Part shown: in pieces, positions 1-10,671 of the stretch | How the letters are laid out: every line of letters starts with the position of its first letter | Position numbering within the stretch: position 1 is the first letter of the stretch | Source of the DNA: Diphasiastrum complanatum | Taxonomy: Eukaryota; Streptophyta; Lycopodiopsida; Lycopodiales; Lycopodiaceae | Reading direction: 5' to 3' | Assembly: GCA_029204225.1 (NCBI GenBank) | Contig: CM055100.1 | Coordinates: 52,389,260-52,453,259, forward strand | DNA: 64,000 bases | Translations under genes and position numbers: made by a program | The notes under the pieces: generated by a model | Database searches by the model: none | Told to the model about the DNA's origin: nothing | What the model saw: the letters and a program-made list of their open reading frames with translations, nothing else

Positions 1-1529
<1,529 letters not shown>

Positions 1530-1530
<1 letters not shown>

Positions 1531-4284
1531 AATTATTAGCTGATATGGGTGATGATGAAATTATTAGAAAAATTGAACGTCTCCTTAAAAGACCAAGCTT
1601 CTCAACAATTCAAGACAAATATTTCCAAAACACTAATAAAAGAAGTGGCTTTTTTAATCTAAACAACCCAACTTCAGTTATTTCAAGTCAAGGCATGGGT
1701 GAAAGAAGAAAATTTACAACAAACAGAGATAAAGATAGGCAAGGTAGTAGCTCGAAAGACGAATTATCGGTTAAGAAGTTGAACTTCTATAGGGATTAAC
1801 ATGGTTGTAGGATCCTGATGCTATGAAAAAGAGAGAAGTAGTTGCAAATTCGGCTGGTCACTTTTAGATGGGTACTCGCAACAATAAGAGAAAGTTCTTT
1901 TTGCATTTACTTTACCATAATAGAGTATTTGGGACTATCCATGTGAAGCAATTTTACACTCACATTTTACTATGGTTGTTTTGTGTCATTCATGATTTTT
2001 TCTATGATATTACATTCAAATGGGCTTAGTTACCTAATATCAAGCATGATTGGCATTTTTCCTTTGATGTTTTTTGCAACTTTGAAATAGACAATTTGCA
2101 TAAATGTTATTGTCTTATGACCTAAAAGCTTTGTTTCCAAAAAATTTGGTCATGTTGTCTCTATGGACTATGCAATTATCAAAGTAGCTTTTTAAGACAA
2201 TGATTGGAAAAAGGTTTAAATCACATCATCCCACAACACACCGATATTAATAGTATTGCTTCAAAACTTTCTTCCGGCTGGTTTAAACTCGTATGAAACT
2301 TATGCCAGAATACAAACATCTAGAAGAGGACATTGTTGCTAAACATGCTATGTTTTGTAAAAATGATGCCCTAGAATTTCTAAAAAATAAAAAATGGCTT
2401 TATGTATGGACAATACCTCCCTCTATATTAGATGAAGCTTCTAATGAATGCCGCTGAATAACCAATAGTCTTTTTGTTAATGTCATAGACAAAGCACAAC
2501 ACAATCCGAGTTTCCTCTGACTTGAGAAATTATCCATGAATGAGTGATATAATGAGCCTCCCTTAGCTTCATTTCCATTATGGAAAATAGCCAAAAATTC
2601 TAGTACAACTCCAAAATCAAAATGATGCAATACAATGTAACTAGTTTCATCATATCTTGACAATTTGCACACATTCACATGAAATTGCTCAAACATGAGA
2701 TAGAACAAGTAAAGTAACTTTGAAAAACACTTCCTTGATTCTCCTTTTACCTTGAGTCTTCAAACACCTGCAAAAATAGATCCAAAATATCTTTGCCATT
2801 TGACTTCCCTTGGATGCTCTTGACTAGCCCCAAATTGTCACTTTCTCTTTTGTGTTGTTGATCTTCCACTTGACCATCAAAGTTACTGAGTAAGACATCT
2901 TTTCTAGATCCATTAGTTGCTTCTATTCCACGAAAACCACCATCCACTTGCATAGCCTCATCCACACAAGAAGATTCACCAAAATATGTGAGAAATGCAA
3001 AATGAGTAAGTTTCACTTGATTTCCATTCTCATCCTATGTGAGTCTTGAAGGTTTTTGCCATTGCCTTGATGTCCTCCTTGGCTTTTGACTTGAAGATTC
3101 TTCTTCACCATCACCATCCAAAGTATCATCAACATTTACACTAGACATGGCCATGGTTAAAATTCAAGATACTTTTGCTATTAAAATACCTGATTTTCTA
3201 ATACGGAAAGAAGAATGACCTTTTTTACTTTGTACTTTCAAAGCACACAAAAACATGTTAAGATGGATTACAAATGCACATGACTGCTATTTTTCAAAGG
3301 TGGCCACGTTTATTTCTGGAGCTCTTGGTATACTGATTCCTCTCCTTATGGAGAGAGCAGGCCTTAAGGCAACTTCATACCGGAGTATCCTAAATGTGGA
3401 TACTAACCTATTCTGGTAGTGCGACTCATCCACTGAATTTTATCTTAATGTGCCTAACAAAATCACTTCCATGTGGTCCACTGACATTGCAAAATGCTAT
3501 GAAAATATTCCTCTTAATGGTCCGCTAAAAATAATAATACGAAAAATGATAAGGTATGCATTCAAGTCTTGTAAAAACAAAAAACTTGCCTATCAGTGGA
3601 AATCGAGTCTTAAGCAATTTGACTGGAAATGGGTGACCAATCAGACTGATAATTGGACTGTGATTGATATAGAACCTCTTTGCCAGTATAATGATATACT
3701 GATTGACAATTGCATAGTAAGATTAGAAAATAGGACTTGGAAACAGGTCTGTGGTATTCCTATCTACGTGCCTTGAAGCATACTTTTCGTTATATTGATG
3801 ATATTTGTTTCATAAACAACACAGATGCTCTTCTATTTTTAGACAAAGAGCAACCTCGTATCGATGATAATGCCTTATGGATCTATCCCTTGGAGTACCT
3901 CACTGAAAAAGAAGACGCTTCGAATAACACGGTCAATTTTTTGAATATTACCACTACCTTTGATTCTTTATCAGGAAAGTTTCATATGAAAATTTTTGAC
4001 AAAAGACGTTTTTGTTTTTTCAGTATATACACTTAACTGCCAATAGGCCAATTATGAACTCGTATAAAGTGATTGTCGCTCAAATTATTGCTGCCATGTA
4101 CTGTTGTAGCGAACAGGATACCTTTATGGATGAGGTCAAAAACATTGTTCTTGCTTTTCAAAATAATGGCTTCACGAGAGAAAGATTGTATGAAATTTTA
4201 AACAACCTGTTTCTACACGAATTGTTCCGTGGGCTCAAGTTTACTTTACCTGAAAATGCTAAATTTCTTTTGGTGGGTAGTTAG
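1530..4284 (+). pseudogene. Penelope/telomerase-like reverse transcriptase, copy A (disrupted)
   Basis: This is a decayed reverse transcriptase gene. The amino-terminal part (near 1,545-1,799) contains IERLLKRPSFSTIQDKYFQN, which recurs in copy B. The region 1,900-2,400 matches copy B through several frameshifts. The palm restarts at 3,450 with TDIAKCYENIPL (motif A, catalytic Asp), then LIDNCIVRLENRTWKQ and CGIP (start of motif B), and FRYIDD (motif C, two catalytic Asp) near 3,790. After that come WIYPLEYL, NFLNI and FDKRRF, an order known to me from RTs related to Penelope-like elements. A thumb reading frame ends at 4,284. About 740 bp of foreign sequence interrupts it (2,406-3,145), with several stops and frameshifts. 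Seen: the motifs. Known: this motif order places it away from copia, gypsy and L1 RTs. Inferred: Penelope-like assignment. Confidence 0.7.
2406..3145 (-). mobile_element. Insertion inside RT copy A, minus-strand reading frames
   Basis: Copy B runs continuously through the matching point, whereas copy A breaks after KKWLYVW and resumes near AMVKIQ. The inserted block has minus-strand open frames (2,747-3,016 and 2,400-2,708). Upstream of the first, on the minus strand, is QKPRRTSRQWQKPSRLT followed by KLTHFAFLTYFGE. This weakly resembles the Ser/Arg-rich hinge between integrase and RT in copia polyproteins. I could not find clear LTRs, inverted ends or a target-site duplication, so the type of insertion is open. 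Confidence 0.4.
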
Positions 4285-4319
4285 CACTCCATCTCAGGGG
4301 TGCTAACTGCCCCCTGAGA
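4279..4319 (+). other. Two interlocking inverted repeats over the RT copy A stop codon
   Basis: AGTTAGCA (4,279-4,286) is complementary to TGCTAACT (4,301-4,308), and TCTCAGGGG (4,292-4,300) is complementary to CCCCTGAGA (4,311-4,319). The arms alternate, as in an H-type pseudoknot or two mutually exclusive hairpins. The TAG at 4,282-4,284 lies in the first arm. Copy B keeps only a degraded second half near 12,735-12,755. Confidence 0.6.
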
Positions 4320-4350
4320 GACTTTGCTAGCTGTGGGTATGGTTGGTGGG

Positions 4351-4473
<123 letters not shown>

Positions 4474-4738
4474 GGGCTTTGTTACGTACATATATCACTC
4501 TATTTGCTTCGCAAGCCTCTGTAGAATGCAAATGTCGCGTACTAACCCTATTTACTAGTCAGGGCGTAAAAAAAATGCCTTGCTATGATAAAAGACCCCA
4601 CATAATAGAGATTTTTTTTTTTTGAAAATGGTGGAAAAATTGTGAATCTTTCAATGGCCAAGATCTATGCACATTATGGATAGTTAATCTAACGGTGGGC
4701 AACAATTTGCACTTAGTACACCTAAGTGTCCTCTGGCT

Positions 4739-4746
4739 CTATAAAG
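4739..4746 (+). promoter_or_regulatory. TATA-like box of unit 1
   Basis: CTATAAAG lies about 45 bp before the pyrimidine-rich leader. A 7-bp inverted repeat, CACTTAG/CTAAGTG, sits just upstream (4,710-4,728). The same arrangement occurs in unit 2. Confidence 0.5.
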
Positions 4747-4789
4747 AGAAAAATCACACAACCTTATTCCATTTCCCTCATGTTGTCCT

Positions 4790-4790
<1 letters not shown>

Positions 4791-4870
<80 letters not shown>
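4791..4870. repeat. (TC)n leader tract of unit 1
   Basis: This lies downstream of the TATA-like box and inside the apparent transcript. In unit 2 the same place is a short CT-rich run (7,094-7,107). Confidence 0.95.
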
Positions 4871-4871
<1 letters not shown>

Positions 4872-6114
4872 TCTTGCTCTCATGGTGCTCAATAATACTG
4901 GGATTGTGATCGAAGAGAATGCTCATGATTGCTAGTGGAAAAGCATTGGTGCTATAATATTGCACACAAAGGTGAGTTTGGTTCAAGTTATGATAACTCG
5001 CTGATAAGGGAAGGTGTAAGTGAAACCTTATGATGAATGCTTATGGTTTACAATGTATATCTTTGTGTAATAACAGACAATCAACCTGTATATTGTCATT
5101 GGATACTCTCACGATCAAACGTTGTTCCGAAGAACAAAAGTGGGCAAATTTTCAAGTATGCTATCAACTCTTTTGGCTTGTAATAAGCACTGGACAGCAA
5201 GCTTATTGTTCATGATCAGTATCATACGTTATACGGAATGGATGGCCGCTGGTCAGCGCCCTCACTGAGGTGGATTTGAGCGTTGGCCAGCGCTGAAATA
5301 TTACTCATAAATGTGTTCATGAAATGCGATTTGTTGTAGCTCGTGGTATGAGCCATATTGCATGCATTTTTCATCAAGCTATGCTAATGATAATGCGATT
5401 TGAGCGTTGTCCTTTCAACGGTTTCAAGGAGATATCATAAGCCATAACATAAACATGGTTGTTTAGAATGCTCGCATAACACTCGGTTGACTGTGACCCC
5501 TTCACGTAGTATTGCTTTTGCTAATGTTCTCTTGATGTGATAGTAACTATGAAGTTATCCACCTATGATAACCTATAGGATAGTATCTGTGAGTATGGGA
5601 AAGTTAGCAATACAAAGTATGCTTTCTATGATTATATGAGTTTGAGATGAATGGTTATGACCGTTGACAATCTGTATGCAATGGGGAATGCACACAACCC
5701 AAAAGTCACGTCACTAATTTTCAGAAAAGCAAACAATTATTGGTGATGACACTATGAAGCTTTGAAAGTACATTACAAGTAACCATATACTTTCGGTTTG
5801 AATGCTTTTAGCATGTAGGTGATTTGAGTAAGCAGTTGAAGATGGATAGTTTGCACAAGATTACTTCAACTCACATTCACGTATGATGCAGTATGGAATA
5901 TCACCGATAAGGTGAGCAACTTTACTCATTATTATTCATGCATTGGTCATGATACTATAAATCTTGCTTGTAATGGATTTCGGATCATATATCTGATAAC
6001 TGATAGTCATGCATGCGTATTGATTAACATATGCATGAGTTATTGAAGGAATTTTTTTTCTCGGCATCTTAAGTCCAATTTTTATAAGTTAAGTCACGTA
6101 CTCTTACAAGACTC

Positions 6115-6256
6115 GACTATGGTACACTTGAATGGCATGGAATTGCCCAAGTAGTTCGGTGCTTGGATTCTCGGATAAAGTGATACGGGGAATCCATGGG
6201 GCTAGTATAGCACGGAGGTGCTCTAGTACCTAGCACTGTGACCAACGTCAAGTCAT
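6115..6256 (+). ncRNA. Conserved hairpin block, copy in unit 1
   Basis: Three stems are visible: GGCA/TGCC (6,134-6,137 and 6,144-6,147), CCAAG/CTTGG (6,147-6,151 and 6,162-6,166), and AGCAC/GTGCT (6,209-6,213 and 6,218-6,222), the last inside an outer CTAG/CTAG pair. The block recurs at 8,080-8,216 and 9,648-9,788. Whether it acts as RNA is inferred from the conserved pairing only. Confidence 0.5.
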
Positions 6257-6352
6257 TGTCCATCTGTGTAGTGAAAAAATGCTGCTTACATATAGAATGC
6301 ACTTGTGAACCTAATACGTTCTTTTTGCTCCTTTACTGATCAGTATGGCGTC

Positions 6353-6381
6353 TGCCCTGATACGACTTTGTTAAAAGGGCA
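6353..6381 (+). other. Conserved stem TGCCC/GGGCA downstream of the hairpin block
   Basis: TGCCC (6,353-6,357) pairs with GGGCA (6,377-6,381). In unit 3 the same stem is seven bases, TTTGCCC (9,882-9,888) with GGGCAAA (9,907-9,913), around the shared loop start TGATACGA. Confidence 0.45.
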
Positions 6382-6716
6382 AAACATATTGCTAAACTAT
6401 GAAATAAATGATTGGGAAGATTGGACGTACTTGTTTTTAATGCAACCTAGCTGATAAAGTAGTGAATCTTGTTTCGGACATGAATAACAACTGATGCTCA
6501 GCTATGACACTTGTCTTTTGCACGCGACTAACTTGTGCGGTTTTGTTGTGTGGGATGGTGGCAAGTAACAGTTGGGTGTCTTAGAACTTGCTTCGCTTTA
6601 TGGTACTCTGTATTGTTATACTTTATACAGCTGTATTTTTTACCTGTTATGCTATAAATTGAAGGGTTCAAAGGGTTTGGTCTTGACTTGTCAAGAGGGA
6701 CTATGTGAAATTTTGT

Positions 6717-6718
<2 letters not shown>

Positions 6719-6777
<59 letters not shown>
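6719..6777. repeat. (TC)n microsatellite between units 1 and 2
   Basis: About 59 bp of pure TC lie where unit 3 instead continues into its RT gene. It is followed by CATGGACTTTGTTACA, the start of unit 2. Confidence 0.95.
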
Positions 6778-6779
<2 letters not shown>

Positions 6780-7042
6780 GGACTTTGTTACATACATATA
6801 TCGCTTTATTTGCTTTGCAAGCCTTTGGGGAATGTAAATGTTGCGTACTAACCTTATTTACTAGTGGGGCAAAAAAATGCCTTACTATGATAAAAGACCC
6901 ACATAATAGAAAAAGTGTTTTTTAAAAAAAATGGTGGGAAAGTTGTGAATCTTTCAATGGCTAGTATTTGTGCACATTATGGACAATTAATCTAATGGTG
7001 AGCAGCAATTTGCACTTGGTACACCTAAGTGTCCTCTGGTTC

Positions 7043-7049
7043 TATAAAG
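7043..7049 (+). promoter_or_regulatory. TATA-like box of unit 2
   Basis: TATAAAG lies in the same context as unit 1 (GTGTCCTCTGG just upstream, a CT-rich leader downstream). Confidence 0.5.
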
Positions 7050-8079
7050 AGGGAAATCACACAACCCTATTCACTTTGCCTCATGTTTTCTTGCTCTCTC
7101 TCTCTCCCCCTCATTCTTGCTCTACTGGTGTTCTACCATACGGTGATTGTGATTGAAGAGAAAGCTCGTGAGTGCTGTTGGTAAAGCTATCGTGGGAATG
7201 ATAATGCAAACAAAGGTGAGAATGATCTGTGGAATGGTAGCTCGCTGATTATGGAGAACGTATGTTGTGCTTTATGATTAGGAATGGATGCTTACTGCTT
7301 GTTGTGATTACCGTTGTGTAGTAGCAAGTATTGGCTTGCAAAACTGTGATTGGATACTCTTGCAATCAAGCGCTGCCTCAAGGAGTAGTAGTGGGCATTC
7401 TTACAGGTATTTTCTCAACCTCTGTTGATCTATGGTTGGCGCTGGACAGCAATCCAGATGTTGGCAATAATTATCACATTTTATGAATGAAGTGTAGTCG
7501 TTGGCCAGCGCTCTTTTTGTATCAGATTTGGCCCCTGGCATAAGATTAACACTCCTCTTGAGTATTACACTGATGACAACACGATCTTACTGGACCCAGA
7601 CACCTATTGCTCTATCAACCAAATTTCTAGCCATTGCTACGCATGGGTGAAGCGTGGAACTTGAAAAGTTGAATGTTAAGTTAATAATCTTCGGGAAGAT
7701 GATGGATTAGCTATTGGTAAAGACTACGAGGTTGGTAGAAGTACTCTATGCTTAATACAACACTTTTGGTTTGAATTTTCTAGCATGTAGGTGATTCGTT
7801 TAAACAGTTAGTTCGCAAGAGATTACTTCACCTATCATTCAGGTACGATGCTATATGGAACTTCACCAATACGGTTGGTAGCCTTACTTGTTTCTACGAA
7901 AAATCTTATATATGCATGATAATACTGCAAATGCTTCCTATAATGGTACTAATCTCTTCTAGAAAAGTCTGATCTTTTGTGCGTTAAAGTGGACATGAGC
8001 TTGTGGTTTTTGTAAAATAAATTTCTCCTGCATCCTAAGTCCGGCCATTATAAGTAAGTCATGTACTCATATAGGGCTC

Positions 8080-8216
8080 GGCCATGATACACTTGAATGG
8101 CATGGATTTGCCCAAGTTGTTCGGTGCTTGGACTCCCAAAAAACTGCTACGAGATATCCATGGAGGCGAGTATAGCAGGAAGGTGCTCTAGTACCTAGCG
8201 TTGTGGCCATAGTCAT
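8080..8216 (+). ncRNA. Conserved hairpin block, copy in unit 2
   Basis: The stems are GGCA/TGCC (8,099-8,102 and 8,109-8,112), CCAAG/CTTGG (8,112-8,116 and 8,127-8,131), and AGCA/TGCT (8,174-8,177 and 8,184-8,187). Loop bases differ from unit 1 while the stems hold. Confidence 0.5.
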
Positions 8217-8283
8217 GTCTCTGTCCATCAGTGTAATGAGAGATAGTTGCTTACATGTAAAGTGTAGATGTGAACCTAATACA

Positions 8284-10350
8284 CCTTGCCAAACTTAATA
8301 AATGGGATCCCTTGTGAAAGGGTTTTTTTTTTAAATGGTCTTGTTGGAGGGAAACCTTGTTTTCTTTTGGATGGCTGTGATTTGTGCATATTATAGGGAT
8401 ACGATCGAATGGTGAGAATTTTCAAACACCCAGTGCATCTAGGTGTACTGACTTCTCTATGTAAGGGAAGATTACACAGACCTAAATCCCACTCTTGTTG
8501 CCTTCTCTCTTTCCTGCTCTATCTCTCTGTTTGGTTGTGCATCTCCCACTGCGACCTACCACAACTTGGATGATAGCTACTTATGAAGGATATCAGAAGA
8601 GTATTCATGTGAAGAAAGCTACAAAGAAAGTTAAAGTTATGAGACATCATGAGGCTTAATGACCTTTCATATACATAAGGTTTTTACGTACTTGATGTGT
8701 AGATGTTAAAAAGCTTACATAGGGTATGATAATGTTGTTTGGAATAGCTTTCTGGATTCAGAACATACGATTGAATTGCTTACACTTGAGCGTTGCCTCA
8801 AAAACGGATTTGGAGCAAAATCATAGGTATCCTAATCAGATTCAACTCTATTGAATCATCTCTGATTGCGAACAGTCTCATACTGTTCCATCGCTGGCTT
8901 GCATGAGTATGTTTCAAAAGCAGAATACGTATTCTACGAATAGATAATGCGGTTGGTTGCCCTACAATAGCTCTATCTGCCTCACTAATGGTCTTTGATA
9001 ATGATAATTGTTGTGCATATGATAATGGTGATGGATGTTTACTTATGTACAAATACTATCACTACAAGCGATTGCTTATGTCTATAACTAATAATGCTTC
9101 TAAGAGGCACAAGTAGTAATGATAACTGTGAAGCACTATGATAACCATTGCAACAAATGCCTTCTATCGTTTGTTGGAGTCCAAGTAAGGAGATAATGTA
9201 CAATTATGACGTGATAATTCTTTAAACCTCTTGTGATAATTCACGCTTGACTGGTTCATTTACTGTTTTGGGAACGTGATAAGTATAAGAATGCTACACA
9301 AGCATTAATCTGGTTCTTTAAGTTTGAAATCATTAGTACATAAGGAAGATCTCGCTTTAGTTGTGGAAGATGGGTAGCTCGCAGGAAATGTCGTCGTCTC
9401 ATATCCAGGTACGAAGCTATATATTTTACACCAATACGATGCGTTGTTCTTTAAAAAATGCAAATACGACACAGCATAGACGTCTAGACATGGTAAGAAT
9501 GACTGGTTACATATATATGATTTCTACAAGCTTACGTTTCTTGCTCTAGTCATATGAGGGTGGAGTCAAACATAATATATACAAGGCACGGAGTTATAAA
9601 ATGTAAAATGGCAATTGAAGGTGGGCTGTATTTCTGTTTTCTGGGTCTGACTATGGTAGGCTTGTATCGCATGGAATTGCCCAAGCCGCAAGGTTCTTGG
9701 ACTCCTGACTACCCTCTTGTGAGTTCCTTGGGGCTAGCATGGCACGGATTTGCCCTAGTACCTAGCACTGATGCTAAAGTCATGGCTCGTTTTAATTGTG
9801 CATTTGAAAAATTAGCTTCTTACATGAGAAACGATAAAAAAAAAAATTAGAAATACATTCTTTTGACTCTTATGCTGAGTTTTTGCCCTGATACGATTCG
9901 TAAAAAGGGCAAAGTGTATTGCTAAGTATAAATTGCATAATAGGGAATATTGGACATGACTTGAATTTGCATTCTTGTTGATAAAGTAACGAATCTTGTT
10001 TTAGACATGGATAACAACTGATGCTCAGCTATGACACCTCTCTTCCGCATGTAAATAACTTGTGCGGTTTTGTTTTGTGGGATGGTGGCAGGTGTCCTAA
10101 AACTTGCTTTGCTTTATGGTACTCTGTACTGTAAGACTTTATACAACTTTATTTTTACATGTTATGCTATGAATTGAAGGGGGTTCAAAGGGTTTGGTCT
10201 TGACTTGTCAAGAGGGACTAGGTGAAATTTTGTTGAGTCTTCATCCGCATCTTTTTAAGATGTAAACCTGACTACCTTTTGGTTGGGGTAGTACCTTACC
10301 TTTACCTTCACTTGTATTTTATGACTAACAAGGTCTGTTTTATGATGTAG
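8284..10350 (+). mobile_element. Array unit 3: noncoding 5' part leading into RT copy B
   Basis: A diverged version of units 1 and 2, but closely similar to unit 4. The TATA position reads CTATGTAAG (about 8,458). The first donor-like site is mutated (AAAGTTAAAG). A second block ends CATAG|GTATC (8,826/8,827). A third block runs from 9,337 after CATTAG to 9,408, ending CCAG|GTACG. The hairpin block is at 9,648-9,788, and 9,950-10,235 matches the end of unit 1. It then passes through TTATGATGTAG, an acceptor-like site at about 10,351, into an open frame and RT copy B. It is the only unit here that connects the 5' region to an RT. Confidence 0.55.
9648..9788 (+). ncRNA. Conserved hairpin block, copy in unit 3
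   Basis: The stems are CCAAG/CTTGG (9,681-9,685 and 9,696-9,700) and GGCA/TGCC (9,741-9,744 and 9,751-9,754) inside CTAG/CTAG. The last stem replaces the A-T closing pair of units 1 and 2 with G-C, so pairing is kept although the bases changed. The first stem is reduced to GCA/TGC. Confidence 0.5.
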
Positions 10351-10351
10351 T

Positions 10352-10671
10352 CCACAAGATGGTTTCATGACGCAATTGCTCTTGGTTCTGGGGAGCCCCT
10401 TCCTCCACCTGACCCCTTTGTTCAGAGTATTATTTGTTGCATGAGGAAAGCTATTGAAGTTCACAAACTTATTACCTCTTATGATAACTTTGAAACTAGT
10501 TTCAATAGAATAAGCCTACACCATGGTATAATTTGGAATTGGAAAAGGCCTTTCTTTAAGTGCAGATTCGGTGAAAAATGTAGAAACAGTTCTTCTATTG
10601 TTTGGTTTGACCACACTATCTGGTACATAATGAACAACCTTGCCAAGTTTTCCTGGTGCCTCTCTACATAA
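10352..10671 (+). pseudogene. Open frame upstream of RT copy B, probable amino-terminal exon
   Basis: The frame is open from just after the acceptor-like TTATGATGTAG to TAA at 10,669-10,671, about 106 codons, starting STRWFHDAIALGSGEPL. One base shift near 10,655 would join it to the frame that continues toward RT copy B. Function is unknown. It is likely part of the same protein because it lies between the noncoding unit and the RT, and because similar text precedes copy A near 1,480. Confidence 0.4.

Larger units (their letters stand above)
6778..8283 (+). mobile_element. Array unit 2: truncated noncoding unit
   Basis: This is homologous to unit 1 from its first bases. It has a TATA-like box, a leader, an exon-like block ending AAAG|GTGAG (7,215/7,216), and a second block ending TTACAG|GTATT (7,406/7,407). 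A third block runs from 7,784 after TTTCTAG to 7,842, ending TTCAG|GTACG, and a final hairpin block follows. It stops after GTGAACCTAATACA at about 8,283, where unit 3 begins with CCTTGCCAAACTT. No RT is present. Confidence 0.6.

Noticed and set aside
4980-5010. Possible hammerhead ribozyme (CTGATAAG...GAAA) in unit 1
   Set aside because: The core requires CTGANGA. Here it is CTGATAA and no matching third stem was found. A CTGATGA near 7,571 also lacks the GAAA box.
9554-9850. 98-codon plus-strand frame overlapping the unit 3 hairpin block
   Set aside because: The homologous blocks in units 1 and 2 do not keep the frame, so the conservation looks like RNA structure rather than protein.
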